DNA from: JAHELQ01 sp965603365
GTDB lineage: Bacteria; Acidobacteriota; Aminicenantia; UBA2199
DNA length: 57,564 nt
Reading direction: 5' to 3'
NCBI GenBank assembly: GCA_965603365.1
Contig: CBFDCR010000031.1
Span: 1 to 57,564 of the forward strand
Shown: piece after piece, positions 37,322 to 45,683 of the stretch
How positions within the stretch are numbered: position 1 is the stretch's first letter
Layout: every line of letters starts with the position of its first letter
Program-made: the position numbers and the translations under genes
Notes under the pieces: generated by a model
What the model saw: the letters and a program-made list of their open reading frames with translations, nothing else
The model's database searches: none
What the model was told of the DNA's origin: nothing

Positions 37322-38956
37322 ATGGCGAAAGACATTACTTTAGGAGAAAGTGCGAGACAGGCCGTTCTCAGAGGAATTAATCAATTGGCTGATACAGTAA
37401 AGGCTACCCTGGGACCCCGGGGCCGCAATATTGTGCTCGACAAGAAATTCGGTTCCCCCACTATTACGAAGGACGGAGTAACCGTTGCCAAAGAAATCGA
37501 GCTGAAGGATCCCCTGGAAAACATGGGTGCGCAGATGGTCAAAGAGGTTGCTTCCAGGACGTCTGATATCGCGGGAGACGGAACCACTACCGCTACCGCT
37601 CTGGCCCAGACCATTTATAAAGAGGGATTAAAAATGGTGGCTGCCGGTGCCAATCCCACTCTCATTAAAAAGGGAATTGATCAGGGTGTTTTAGAGGTAG
37701 TTAAAGATCTGGAAAAGATGAGTAAAGATGTATCCGGCAAAATGATCGCCCAGGTGGGCGCCATTTCCGCCAATAACGATACCTTCATCGGTGAGATCAT
37801 TGCCGAGGCCATGGACAAGGTAGGTAAAGATGGTGTGATCACTGTTGAAGAGGGAAAGTCACTGGAAACCACCCTTGATTTTGTGGAGGGAATGCAGTTT
37901 GACCGGGGATTTCTCTCTGCTTATTTTGTCACCGATGCCGATAGGATGGAGGCGACTCTGGAGAGTCCATTTATCCTGCTGTATGACAAGAAGGTCTCGA
38001 ACATCAGAGAGATGCTTCCACTGCTTGAGCAGGTCGCTAAGTCCAGTCGCCCCATGCTGATCATCGCCGAGGATGTGGAAGGTGAAGCTCTGGCTACATT
38101 GGTATTCAACAAGGTCCGGGGTATGATCAATGTGGTGGCCGTCAAGGCACCTGGTTTTGGAGACCGCAGAAAGGCCATGTTGGAGGACGTTGCCATATTA
38201 ACTGGCGGTACTGTGATTTCCGAAGAGCTGGGCATGAAGCTGGAAAATGCCACTCTCGACCATCTGGGAGACGCCAAGAAGGTGGTAGTGGATAAAGACA
38301 ATACCACCATTGTGGAAGGTGGCGGTTCAGATGACGATATCAAAGCCAGAATCCACCAGATCAAGAAACAGATCGAAGATACCACTTCGGATTACGATCA
38401 GGAAAAATTACAGGAACGACTGGCCAAACTTTCCGGCGGCGTTGCCGTGATCCAGGTCGGTGCAGCCACCGAGACCGAATTGAAGGAAAAAAAGGCCCGG
38501 GTCGAGGATGCCATGCATGCCACCAAGGCTGCTGTGGAAGAGGGAATCGTACCGGGAGGCGGTATCGCCTTGCTCAGGAGCATCGATGCCTTGAAAAAAA
38601 TTAAGCTGGATGGGGATATGCAGTACGGGATCAATATTCTGATGAAGTCCCTGGAGACCCCCTTAAGGCTAATCGCTGAAAATGCCGGGCATGAAGGCTC
38701 CTCCATTGTTGAGAATGTGAAGAGAGGCAAGGGCGCCAGTTACGGTTTTGATGCCTTGCGGGAGAAATATGTAGACCTGCTGGAAGAGGGTATCATCGAT
38801 CCAACCAAAGTGGTGCGTATTGCCTTACAGAATGCCGCTTCTGTGGCGGGATTGCTCTTGACCACCGAAGGGCTGGTATGGGAAATCCCGGAAGAGGAGA
38901 AGGCCCCTCCCATGCCTCCAGGCGGTGGAATGGGTGGAATGGGCGGAATGTATTAA
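37322..38956 (+). CDS. groEL: 60-kDa chaperonin GroEL
   Basis: 544 residues, normal length. Opening AKDITLGESARQAVLRGINQL, the ATP-binding TLGPRGRNIVLDKKFGSPTITKD (read as conserved blocks), GDGTTTATALAQ, EGMQFDRGFLSAYF and the C-terminal Gly/Met tail GGGMGGMGGMY. It folds proteins inside a double ring with GroES as lid. AGGAGG precedes the ATG by 5 bases. No groES lies next to it in the window, so the lid must be encoded elsewhere. Confidence 0.98.
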   Translation: MAKDITLGESARQAVLRGINQLADTVKATLGPRGRNIVLDKKFGSPTITKDGVTVAKEIELKDPLENMGAQMVKEVASRTSDIAGDGTTTATALAQTIYKEGLKMVAAGANPTLIKKGIDQGVLEVVKDLEKMSKDVSGKMIAQVGAISANNDTFIGEIIAEAMDKVGKDGVITVEEGKSLETTLDFVEGMQFDRGFLSAYFVTDADRMEATLESPFILLYDKKVSNIREMLPLLEQVAKSSRPMLIIAEDVEGEALATLVFNKVRGMINVVAVKAPGFGDRRKAMLEDVAILTGGTVISEELGMKLENATLDHLGDAKKVVVDKDNTTIVEGGGSDDDIKARIHQIKKQIEDTTSDYDQEKLQERLAKLSGGVAVIQVGAATETELKEKKARVEDAMHATKAAVEEGIVPGGGIALLRSIDALKKIKLDGDMQYGINILMKSLETPLRLIAENAGHEGSSIVENVKRGKGASYGFDALREKYVDLLEEGIIDPTKVVRIALQNAASVAGLLLTTEGLVWEIPEEEKAPPMPPGGGMGGMGGMY

Positions 38957-38972
38957 AAATCCCGGAAAGCCC

Positions 38973-39000
38973 TTGACAGTGTTCTGAAAATTTGTATAAT
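38973..39000 (+). promoter_or_regulatory. promoter of the two tRNA genes
   Basis: TTGACA at 38973-38978, a 16-base spacer, TATAAT at 38995-39000. It lies 14 bases before the tRNA-Gln 5' end, close to the expected start. Confidence 0.8.
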
Positions 39001-39014
39001 AAGACTTTGTGTGC

Positions 39015-39089
39015 TGGGAAGTCGTCTAATTGGTAGGACATATGACTCTGGATCATAGTGTCGGGGTTCGAGTCCCTGCTTCCCAGCCA
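39015..39089 (+). tRNA. tRNA-Gln (anticodon CTG)
   Basis: Acceptor stem TGGGAAG/CTTCCCA, D-arm, anticodon stem TATGA/TCATA with loop CTCTGGA, so the anticodon is CTG, reading CAG. The T-arm has GGGGTTCGAGTCCC. The CCA end is encoded (39087-39089). The unusual 5' T is typical of tRNA-Gln. Confidence 0.95.
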
Positions 39090-39111
39090 TGACATAACTC
39101 CAACATCGGAC

Positions 39112-39186
39112 GGCGCTATCGTCTAGGGGTTAGGACAGGTGATTCTCAGTCATCAGACCGGGGTTCGAATCCCCGTAGCGCTGCCA
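39112..39186 (+). tRNA. tRNA-Glu (anticodon CTC)
   Basis: Acceptor stem GGCGCTA/TAGCGCT (one G-T pair), a D-arm starting CGTCTAGGGG, anticodon stem GGTGA/TCATC with loop TTCTCAG, so the anticodon is CTC, reading GAG. T-arm GGGGTTCGAATCCCC. CCA encoded (39184-39186). 22 bases after tRNA-Gln, so probably one transcript. Confidence 0.95.
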
Positions 39187-39347
39187 TTTTCCCCCATTTA
39201 TTAATCTCTATATCGCTCGCCTCCTGAAACTGATCCCCAACCCGGGCAGTTACAAAGGCAAAGTGGCCGTCAGTTTGAAATAGAAGATCATTTTTTTATC
39301 CATATGATCATCCATACTATAAAATTAAAAATTTAGATCCTCTGGTC

Positions 39348-39376
39348 TTGAATTTTATTTAAAAACGGTATATAGT
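39348..39376 (+). promoter_or_regulatory. promoter of the gene at 39459
   Basis: TTGAAT at 39348-39353, 17 bases, TATAGT at 39371-39376. It gives a leader of about 75 bases ending in AAGGAGG (39441-39447). The preceding gap after tRNA-Glu holds nothing else recognised. Confidence 0.65.
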
Positions 39377-39458
39377 TGGGGGTGTGTCGGTAAAAAATCT
39401 TAAAAAAGCATACACATATTAATTTATATAAAAAATTAAAAAGGAGGATTATTAAACA

Positions 39459-40145
39459 ATGGAGGCCAGGATTGATATCGAGGAACTAACGGAGCTGTTA
39501 AATATCCCGGAGTTTGAAAGAATTCTCTACCATAAGGTGGAAGAGCTAAAATGTGTCATGGCGGATCGGATCAGCCTTTACAGAAATTTAAAACTCAGAT
39601 TCAAGAAAACGGCATACAGTAATATTCAGCTCTATGAAAACGGTACTCCCCTAAAGTCACCGACCTATCGTTTCGAGTTGGATCGGCGAGAGGATGAGAG
39701 TTGGATTCCCAGCATCGTTGAACCATACTTGCCTTACCATTATGATGTGGAGCGCATCATCCCCGGTTCAGTGATCAATTGTTTGGTTCATTGCAAAACA
39801 GATCCCCAAAAAATTTATCACCTTACCGTCAAAGATGGTTGTTCAAAGGGAGGAAAAGCCGATCAGACTTATCGGATTGAATTTTCTAAATATTCCGATC
39901 GTCATGTGATGGGAACCATTCGACAGGATAAAGAGGGGGAGGTGGAGAAAATTCCCTGCCCCAAAAAAAGTGGCATCATCGATACCAACGACCAGTTTGA
40001 ACAGATTCCCGACGAAGTGAAGTACAATGAATTGTTTTATTACATGCAGAAATATTCCCATTTAAGATATCATATTTTTTCACTCTTTTACATGAGACTA
40101 AAAGCCGATTTAGACAGCCCCGACTCCTCCGCTATTTACTTTTAG
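39459..40145 (+). CDS. hypothetical protein, unknown family
   Basis: 228 residues, cytoplasmic (no signal peptide or membrane helix). A short helical start (DIEELTELLNIPEFERILYH) leads to a mixed beta-rich domain with several charged strands: RFELDRREDESW, VINCLVHCKTDPQKIYHLTV and DRHVMGTIRQDKEGEVEK. It has a well-placed AAGGAGG and its own promoter, so it is a real gene. I do not recognise a family; a PilZ-like barrel was considered because of the beta content, but the RxxxR and DxSxxG motifs are absent. It stands alone between the tRNAs and a lipoprotein gene. Confidence 0.6.
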   Translation: MEARIDIEELTELLNIPEFERILYHKVEELKCVMADRISLYRNLKLRFKKTAYSNIQLYENGTPLKSPTYRFELDRREDESWIPSIVEPYLPYHYDVERIIPGSVINCLVHCKTDPQKIYHLTVKDGCSKGGKADQTYRIEFSKYSDRHVMGTIRQDKEGEVEKIPCPKKSGIIDTNDQFEQIPDEVKYNELFYYMQKYSHLRYHIFSLFYMRLKADLDSPDSSAIYF

Positions 40146-40176
40146 TTGATAGGAAATATAGGCTCCACCTTTGTAC

Positions 40177-40205
40177 TTGAAAATAGCTTGATTTTAGGGT
40201 ATGAT
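40177..40205 (+). promoter_or_regulatory. promoter of the lipoprotein gene
   Basis: TTGAAA at 40177-40182, 17 bases, TATGAT at 40200-40205. AGGAG at 40217-40221 then precedes the ATG by 6 bases. Confidence 0.7.
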
Positions 40206-40227
40206 TGGTGTTTCATAGGAGTAGAAA

Positions 40228-40809
40228 ATGAGGTTAAAAAGATCAATGGCATGGGTGTTGATGGGCCTGTTTCTGACGGCAGTCATCTTTATTGTAGGTT
40301 GTAAAAATTTTGGCAGTCCCGAGTATGAGCTGAAAATTGAGATCGGTGATGGGGCAGCCGGAACGCCCCTGGCCGGGACGTACGTTTATGATGAGTTTGA
40401 GACTGTCGAGTATGAGTACACATCCGAAGATGAAAATGTGAAGATAGAGGTAGTGGTCAACGGTAATAAGAAAGTCGTGGCCGGGGAACTTATTATGTAT
40501 ACCGACCTGGATGTACAGGTAAGAATCATCGACATCCGGGGAGATTGGACGTTTACCATGAAGAGAGGAAACGATAGTGAGGAAGGATACACCATTAATT
40601 TTTTTGGGGCCACCGCCTTTGAGGGCACTTTTACGGATGATCGAGGTTATACCGGGAACTGGACCGTTAACGGCGATACACTCACCATGACCTATATCGA
40701 TTGGCAGGATTATGTCTTTACCGGTAGTATTGACCAGCCTACCGGCAATATGGAGGGAACCTGGTCTGGTGATGAAAATACCGGTGAATGGGAGGCGCTT
40801 CGGGGGTAA
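40228..40809 (+). CDS. small secreted lipoprotein of unknown function
   Basis: 193 residues with a lipoprotein signal: a charged start (RLKRS), a hydrophobic helix and a lipobox ending FIVGC, so the lipid-bearing Cys is near 25. The mature part is beta-rich and acidic. Its second half (RGDWTFTMKRGN, TAFEGTFTDDRGYTGNWTVN, DTLTMTYIDW) has the repeated G-x-W-x-x-x pattern of small lipocalin-like or DUF-type secreted beta proteins. Monocistronic with its own promoter; it ends next to the oppositely transcribed kinase (no gap). Specific function unknown. Confidence 0.75.
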   Translation: MRLKRSMAWVLMGLFLTAVIFIVGCKNFGSPEYELKIEIGDGAAGTPLAGTYVYDEFETVEYEYTSEDENVKIEVVVNGNKKVVAGELIMYTDLDVQVRIIDIRGDWTFTMKRGNDSEEGYTINFFGATAFEGTFTDDRGYTGNWTVNGDTLTMTYIDWQDYVFTGSIDQPTGNMEGTWSGDENTGEWEALRG

Positions 40810-41640
40810 TCATTCGGGCAGCCGGTTTTGCAATTCGATGATGATTTTGATTAATGCTTCCCCTGAAGGTAGGCGCTGTCCCGGGTCTTTGGCCATCATC
40901 TTATCGAGCAGCGGTTGAAAAGGTTTTATTTTTTTCGGGAGTTTTGGAACTTTTTTTTTCAGGTGCTTCATCGCTAAAGTGATGAAGTCATCGGCTTTGT
41001 AGGGTACCTCGCCGCACAGCATTTCATAAAATACCACTCCCAAACTGTAAAAATCGGATCGTCCGTCTATTTTTTTCTGGCCCTGGATCTGTTCGGGGCT
41101 CATGTAAAAGGGCGTGCCCACCGATACATCCGTTTTGGTCAATTTCTCCTTTGAGTGTTTAATTTTGGCCAATCCGAAATCCACCAATACCGGCGTGCTG
41201 TCGGCCCGGAACATGATATTTTCCGGCTTGATATCCCGGTGAATCACGCCCCTTTGATGGGCATAGTCGAGGGCCTCTGCCATCTGCATGAGGATGTGTA
41301 AATCCTGGGGGTGAAATGTCGGAGACGCCGCCGCCTTTCGGGCGTTTAGTCTGTCTCTTAAGGTGGTTTCCAGGTATTCCATTATCATGAAATGACATCG
41401 ATCTGTGCAGCCGGTTTGATAAATTTCGACAATATTGGGATGCTTCAAATCTGCCCCGGTTTGGGCCTCCCGAAGGAAACGCTTGGCCAGTTCGTAGTCC
41501 CGGGTATATTTCCGTTCCAATATTTTGATCGCCACCGGGCGCCCGGTTTGGAGGCAAGATCCCCGAAATATTTGAGCCAGGCTGCCCTGTCCGACTCTTT
41601 GCTTCACGCTATAACCAGGTATTTCAGGTAAGCTATCCAT
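40810..41640 (-). CDS. small Ser/Thr protein kinase (Hanks type)
   Basis: 276 residues from ATG 41640; an earlier in-frame start (41715) would lie in the opposing promoter region and upstream of this gene's own -10 box. A complete kinase domain and nothing more: glycine loop VGQGSLAQIFRG, K39 in VAIKIL, HRDIKPENIM, DFGLAKI, the activation-end MSPEQIQGQ and YSLGVVFYEMLCGEVPY. All catalytic residues are present. No membrane helix or PASTA sensor, so it is cytoplasmic and depends on partners for input. Divergent from the class V aminotransferase. Confidence 0.93.
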   Translation of the reverse strand: MDSLPEIPGYSVKQRVGQGSLAQIFRGSCLQTGRPVAIKILERKYTRDYELAKRFLREAQTGADLKHPNIVEIYQTGCTDRCHFMIMEYLETTLRDRLNARKAAASPTFHPQDLHILMQMAEALDYAHQRGVIHRDIKPENIMFRADSTPVLVDFGLAKIKHSKEKLTKTDVSVGTPFYMSPEQIQGQKKIDGRSDFYSLGVVFYEMLCGEVPYKADDFITLAMKHLKKKVPKLPKKIKPFQPLLDKMMAKDPGQRLPSGEALIKIIIELQNRLPE

Positions 41641-41668
41641 TTGTTTTTTCAAGAAAATTTTTGCAATC

Positions 41669-41697
41669 ATATTATCTTTTTTATGAATAAAAGTCAA
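41669..41697 (-). promoter_or_regulatory. promoter of the Ser/Thr kinase
   Basis: On the minus strand, TTGACT (41697-41692), 17 bases, TAATAT (41674-41669). It is back-to-back with the promoter of the next gene, 11 bases apart. Confidence 0.6.
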
Positions 41698-41708
41698 ATG
41701 GAATAACA

Positions 41709-41737
41709 TTGACACCCCGGCATTTGCTGGCTATAAT
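41709..41737 (+). promoter_or_regulatory. promoter of the class V aminotransferase
   Basis: TTGACA at 41709-41714, 17 bases, TATAAT at 41732-41737: a perfect consensus. Leader about 32 bases. Confidence 0.88.
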
Positions 41738-41775
41738 TGTACAGGACAGTTAAATCAACGGTTAAGGACGTTATC

Positions 41776-43245
41776 ATGAAAGATTTTTTACAATATAGAA
41801 AAAACATCATCGGCGTGGAGCGGGTTCATCCCTTCCCCTATGGTGAAAAAAGAATACTGTATGCCGATTGGACAGCCTCGGGTCGTCTCTACCGGCCCAT
41901 CGAGGATTACATTTCGCAGGTATTGGGCCCCTTTGTGGCCAATACCCATACCGAAACCACCCTGACCGGCACCACCATGACCGAGGCCTACCACCAGGCC
42001 CAACAGATCATCAAACAGCATGTGAATGCCGGTGCCGACGATGTGCTCATGAGCGCCGGTTTCGGTATGACCGAGGTGATCAACAAGCTCCAGCGTATCC
42101 TGGGGCTGCGCATCCCCGAACAATACCAGGCAGACGTTGAACTGAAAGGGGATGAGCGTCCCCTGGTCATCATTACCCACATGGAGCACCATTCCAACCA
42201 TATCTCCTGGAATGAGTGTGCCTGCGATGTCGAAATCGTCCGCCGCAAGGAGGACGGTTTGCCCGACCTCGACCATCTCCGCCAGATACTGGACGAGCAT
42301 AAGAACCGGAAGTTAAAAATCGGCTCCTTCTCCGCCTGCTCCAACGTGACCGGTATCCTGACCCCCTATTATGAGATGGCCGAGATCATGCACCGACATG
42401 GCGGTGTCTGCTTTGTCGATTTTGCCGCTTCGGCCCCCTATGTAAACATCGACATGCACCCCCAAAATCCCCGGCAAAAATTGGATGCCGTGTTCTTCTC
42501 CCCCCATAAATTTTTGGGCGGCCCCGGCGCCTCGGGCATCATGGTTTTCGACAAAGTCCTGTACAAGAATAAGGTGCCCGACCGGCCAGGCGGGGGCACC
42601 GTGCTGTGGACCAACCCCTGGGGAGAGCAGCGCTATTACGACAATGTGGAGTTAAGGGAAGACGGCGGCACCCCCGGGTTTTTGCAGACCATTAAGGCCG
42701 CTCTGGCGATCTTGTTGAAGGGGGAGATGGGTATCCCGGACATACTGGAGCGGGAGGAAGAGCTGAAAGAGGTATTGCTGGCCGGACTCAACGATTGTCC
42801 CGACATGGAGGTCCTGGAGCGTTCACAGCGAAACCGGCTGGGCATCGTCTCCTTTTACTGTCCCGATAAACACTACAACCTGATTGTCAAACTGCTCAAC
42901 GACCGCTTCGGCATCCAGACCCGGGGCGGCTGCTCCTGTGCCGGTACCTATGGCCATATCCTTTTAAACATGGATCAGGCAAAGTCCCACGCCATTACCG
43001 CCCGCATCGATCACGGCGACCTGAGTGTAAAACCCGGCTGGGTCCGGGTTTCGGTTCACCCCACCATGACGGTGGAGGAAGTAGAGTATATCGTGGCTGC
43101 AGTCCGGGAGGTGATCGAGAATTATGATGAATACCGCCGGGATTACACCTTTAATCCCCATAACGCCGAGTTTTATCACCGGCATTTTTCTCAACAAAAC
43201 GTCGATATCCTTCGGGATTTCACCGGGTACCTGAATGCCCCATGA
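41776..43245 (+). CDS. class V aminotransferase (cysteine desulfurase/selenocysteine lyase-like)
   Basis: 489 residues from ATG 41776 (AAGGA 7 bases upstream; a TTG at 41737 lies inside the -10 box and is rejected). Fold-type I PLP enzyme: the opening RILYADWTASGRLYRPIEDYI, the histidine block THMEHHSNHISW, FVDFAASAPYVNID, the Schiff-base lysine in FFSPHKFLGGPGASG and the C-terminal QTRGGCSCAGTYGH with a conserved Cys. It is longer than IscS/SufS and resembles SufS-like outliers; sulfur mobilisation is inferred, and no Fe-S scaffold gene is adjacent. The last 26 bases overlap the convergent gene. Confidence 0.87.
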   Translation: MKDFLQYRKNIIGVERVHPFPYGEKRILYADWTASGRLYRPIEDYISQVLGPFVANTHTETTLTGTTMTEAYHQAQQIIKQHVNAGADDVLMSAGFGMTEVINKLQRILGLRIPEQYQADVELKGDERPLVIITHMEHHSNHISWNECACDVEIVRRKEDGLPDLDHLRQILDEHKNRKLKIGSFSACSNVTGILTPYYEMAEIMHRHGGVCFVDFAASAPYVNIDMHPQNPRQKLDAVFFSPHKFLGGPGASGIMVFDKVLYKNKVPDRPGGGTVLWTNPWGEQRYYDNVELREDGGTPGFLQTIKAALAILLKGEMGIPDILEREEELKEVLLAGLNDCPDMEVLERSQRNRLGIVSFYCPDKHYNLIVKLLNDRFGIQTRGGCSCAGTYGHILLNMDQAKSHAITARIDHGDLSVKPGWVRVSVHPTMTVEEVEYIVAAVREVIENYDEYRRDYTFNPHNAEFYHRHFSQQNVDILRDFTGYLNAP

Positions 43246-44458
43246 ATTTTTTGATCCGCCCCATCCCTTTCTGGCCGATCTCCTTGATTTTTTTCTTTTT
43301 GTCAACCGCCAACTTCAGCAGTGTCCGGCCAAATAACTGCCGGAACTTTTCCCCCACGCCGGCCCCGTTGAGGGATACCGCATCCTTAAAATCCCCTTCC
43401 GGGATACGGAAACGAAACTCGAGGGCCAACTCCTGGCCATGATCTTTGATGTAGGCGGCCAGCCGCTTCGGCCCCCGCACCTCGATGTCCCGGAAGACCA
43501 GTCTCCACTGCATCTCGATTGCCGGTACTCCTGCCGTCTGCAAGCGGTTGAGCACCTCGATGTCCAGGCTGCCCCGGTCGATAAAGTTGAAGTCGCCGAA
43601 TAGGTACTCTCCTGCCCGGTCCAATTGCAGGCGATGAACCGTCCAGTGGGCCCCACAGCCGCCTTCGCCGTCTTGCCTCTCTACCGTAAAGGGAGCCTGG
43701 TTGACCAGGCCGCTGACACTGGATTTAAACAGGATGTCGAATAGGGCCATCCGGCTGCGAAAGCCGCGGCTTTCCAGCCTGTTGATCTTCACCGGCAGCA
43801 CAATAGGCTGGGTTCCCCGGGTGTGATCGGTGATGGTCATCTCTAAATTTTTCACCAGCAGTTCATCGATATTGTAGGCCCGCCGCGGCTTCTGCCGGTC
43901 TACCTTGCCCGTCCGCTCAAACGTGCCCTTCAGGCCCTCCACCCGCAGGTATTCCAGCGAAGGCCGCAGGGAGAGCAGGGCCAGCAGGTCTAAGTCCACC
44001 GCTATTTCCTCGGCCGTCAGCTTAAAATTGCTTTTTTGGTGGTGTTCCCGCCTGAGGCGGGCTTCCTTGAGTACCACCGTGCCCTTAAAAATATTGCCCG
44101 AGGCTGCCCCAAAGGTCACCTCAATACCGGTCCGCTGCTTCACCTTATCCAGCACCAGCCGGGCTGCCGGCTCAAAAAACAGGTAATTGACAACCAGCAA
44201 TCCCAGCAGGCTAACGATAAGCAGCGACACCAAAACAATGGCCGCCCGTTTCAACCAGGGTCGCCTTTCCCCCGGGTACACCATCAGGGCCGGCCGTTCC
44301 CGGCCCGACATCTCCCTCTTTTGCCCCCCGGCAACAGCCCCCACCAACAGCGAAATACCGCCCACTATCAGGGTCAATACCGCCTCCGCCAACAACCAGA
44401 TCCCCAAAAGCAGCGGCACCACCAGACATTCCGCCACCAAAACCACCAACACTTCCAT
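43220..44458 (-). CDS. AsmA/DUF748-like membrane protein
   Basis: 412 residues. Two membrane helices at the start: about 3-45 (VLVVLVAECLVVPLLLGIWL, then a second run) and about 70-92 (AAIVLVSLLIVSLLGLLVV). After the second comes the AsmA-type opening VKQRTGIEVTFGAASGNIFKGTVVLKEARL, followed by a beta-rich periplasmic part that includes LEYLRVEGLKGTFERTG. AsmA-like proteins bridge or help traffic lipids between the two membranes. The presence of an extra N-terminal membrane segment is unusual. Transcribed alone; its 3' end overlaps the aminotransferase by 26 bases. Confidence 0.72.
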   Translation of the reverse strand: MEVLVVLVAECLVVPLLLGIWLLAEAVLTLIVGGISLLVGAVAGGQKREMSGRERPALMVYPGERRPWLKRAAIVLVSLLIVSLLGLLVVNYLFFEPAARLVLDKVKQRTGIEVTFGAASGNIFKGTVVLKEARLRREHHQKSNFKLTAEEIAVDLDLLALLSLRPSLEYLRVEGLKGTFERTGKVDRQKPRRAYNIDELLVKNLEMTITDHTRGTQPIVLPVKINRLESRGFRSRMALFDILFKSSVSGLVNQAPFTVERQDGEGGCGAHWTVHRLQLDRAGEYLFGDFNFIDRGSLDIEVLNRLQTAGVPAIEMQWRLVFRDIEVRGPKRLAAYIKDHGQELALEFRFRIPEGDFKDAVSLNGAGVGEKFRQLFGRTLLKLAVDKKKKIKEIGQKGMGRIKKFMGHSGTR

Positions 44459-44624
44459 AACCTATACCTCCTTCATTACGCCGGTCAACATGAAATACTT
44501 CTTTAAAGGCTTTAAAGGAACAACAACACCCCCATCATAATCAATCCCCCCCCGATTGTCAAACTTTATGCCCCCCATCTCATGTAGATCGGCTTATTTC
44601 AGCAGTTAAAACTCACCCCTTGAT

Positions 44625-44647
44625 CCCCTCTCTTGCCAGGAGAGGGG
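44625..44647. other. stem-loop in the gene-poor region
   Basis: CCCCTCTC at 44625-44632 pairs with GAGAGGGG at 44640-44647 around a 7-base loop. Probably a dispersed palindrome; no T tract. Confidence 0.4.
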
Positions 44648-44774
44648 AACCACCGGGTGTTTTTGAAAATGGCCAATGTGGGCATCGGCGGCAAGGGATT
44701 CTGGATGTGGTCAAGGATGTGGCCAACATCTTTGCCGGGGTGTGCGGTGGCCAACTTTGCCGCATTTGCCTTTT

Positions 44775-44797
44775 AAGGGACGCAGATCTGAGTCCCC
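44775..44797. repeat. REP-like palindrome, copy 2
   Basis: AAGGGACGCAGATCT then GAGTCCCC: the same element as 1917-1942, with a G missing from one arm and one core base changed. Two copies 43 kb apart point to a dispersed family. Confidence 0.55.
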
Positions 44798-45069
44798 TAC
44801 CTCTCACAAAACCTGGGGCGGTGCGTTACCACAAATTCGTTACTTCACGAGAAATTAAAATTTCGACTGCCCCCGAATCCACGAATCCAGGTTTTATTCT
44901 GTCATCTATTGCCGGTTTTACAGTTATTATGTTTTTAGATATTAGGGAAAGGTAACAGGCATAGACATCACTTCACGCCATAAGAATAGACCGGCCGCGA
45001 TAAAGTAGTCATATTGTCATGCACCGTGCACGACTCTCGATTTTCCATCGAAGAGCACAGATCTATTCC

Positions 45070-45263
45070 CCACCCTTCGGGGTTTTGACCCACCCCTACG
45101 CAATGTTGACCCCTTCCTACGGCTACTTGACTCATCCCTACGCAACTTTGACCCGCTCCTACGCACTTTTGAGGCGTCCCTACGGGATGTTGACCCACCC
45201 CTACGGAGGTTTGGGCCGCCCCTACGGGTTTTGGACCCATCCCTACGGGATAATACAATGCAA
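45070..45263. repeat. tandem array, exact 21-bp period, about 9 units
   Basis: The pentamer CTACG recurs at 45096, 45117, 45138, 45159, 45180, 45201, 45222 and 45243, exactly 21 bases apart. A degenerate first unit (CTTCG at 45075) is on the same register. Consensus about CCCTACGGNNTTTGACCCAN. The plus strand in one frame would spell the heptad HPYGxLT, the minus strand the heptad PVGxGQx. It shares the 21-bp period, and the words CCCTTCGG and GACC in one unit, with the array at 595-1098. No start codon or ribosome site supports translation. Confidence 0.85.
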
Positions 45264-45416
45264 AATGGCTGTTTTGCAATTTGCCATGAACATCTGTTTT
45301 TCCCATCTTGCCATTATTCCATCATTCCACTATTCCTATTCTTGTAGTTTTGGCGGTGTTTTTGCTATTGTTAATAAAATTTTTCAGGTTATTTGAAAAT
45401 TTTTGGGGGTTGTGGG

Positions 45417-45445
45417 TTGATTTTGGCGGAAAAAATGGGTATAAT
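45417..45445 (+). promoter_or_regulatory. promoter upstream of the XRE regulator
   Basis: TTGATT at 45417-45422, 17 bases, TATAAT at 45440-45445. The transcript would have a leader of over 200 bases before the XRE gene, or would first read the doubtful short frame at 45494-45682. Confidence 0.55.
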
Positions 45446-45683
45446 AGATCTGTTTATGAATTTATGTGAAGGTACGGATTATTAGAGTTGAAAATGAAAA
45501 GGAAACGATTGAAAAAAGGTGAAAAGAATGGCGTGCCACTGGAGCGGATGGGGGATATAGGGGTGAAGGGATTTGGCAGGGAGAGGGGTGATTGGGGGGC
45601 GTTTTGGGAGGTAATTAATATATTTGATAATATTAGATATGTTTATTTTAGCACTGAATTGTTATTTAATAAGGTTGTATAAC

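Larger units (their letters stand above)
44459..45683. other. 1.2-kb gene-poor region
   Basis: No convincing gene. It contains the hairpin at 44625-44647, a REP-like palindrome at 44775-44797, the second 21-bp array (45070-45263), a short inverted repeat at 45261-45276 and a promoter at 45417-45445. Short open frames here lack ribosome binding sites and homology; the one at 44620-44955 changes character along its length and looks like decayed DNA. Confidence 0.6.

Noticed and set aside
41641..41715. 25-residue N-terminal extension of the Ser/Thr kinase
   Set aside because: It would lie upstream of the kinase's own predicted -10 box and overlap the opposing promoter.
44620..44955. Plus-strand open frame of 111 codons
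   Set aside because: No family resemblance or ribosome site; it runs through a palindromic repeat and a hairpin.
44968..45306. Minus-strand frame with a PVGxGQ heptad, and the plus-strand HPYGxLT frame
   Set aside because: Both follow from the 21-bp tandem array. Neither has a plausible start signal.
45494..45682. Short Lys/Gly-rich frame ending just before the XRE start
   Set aside because: It could be a coupled leader peptide behind the promoter at 45417, but no ribosome site or family supports it.
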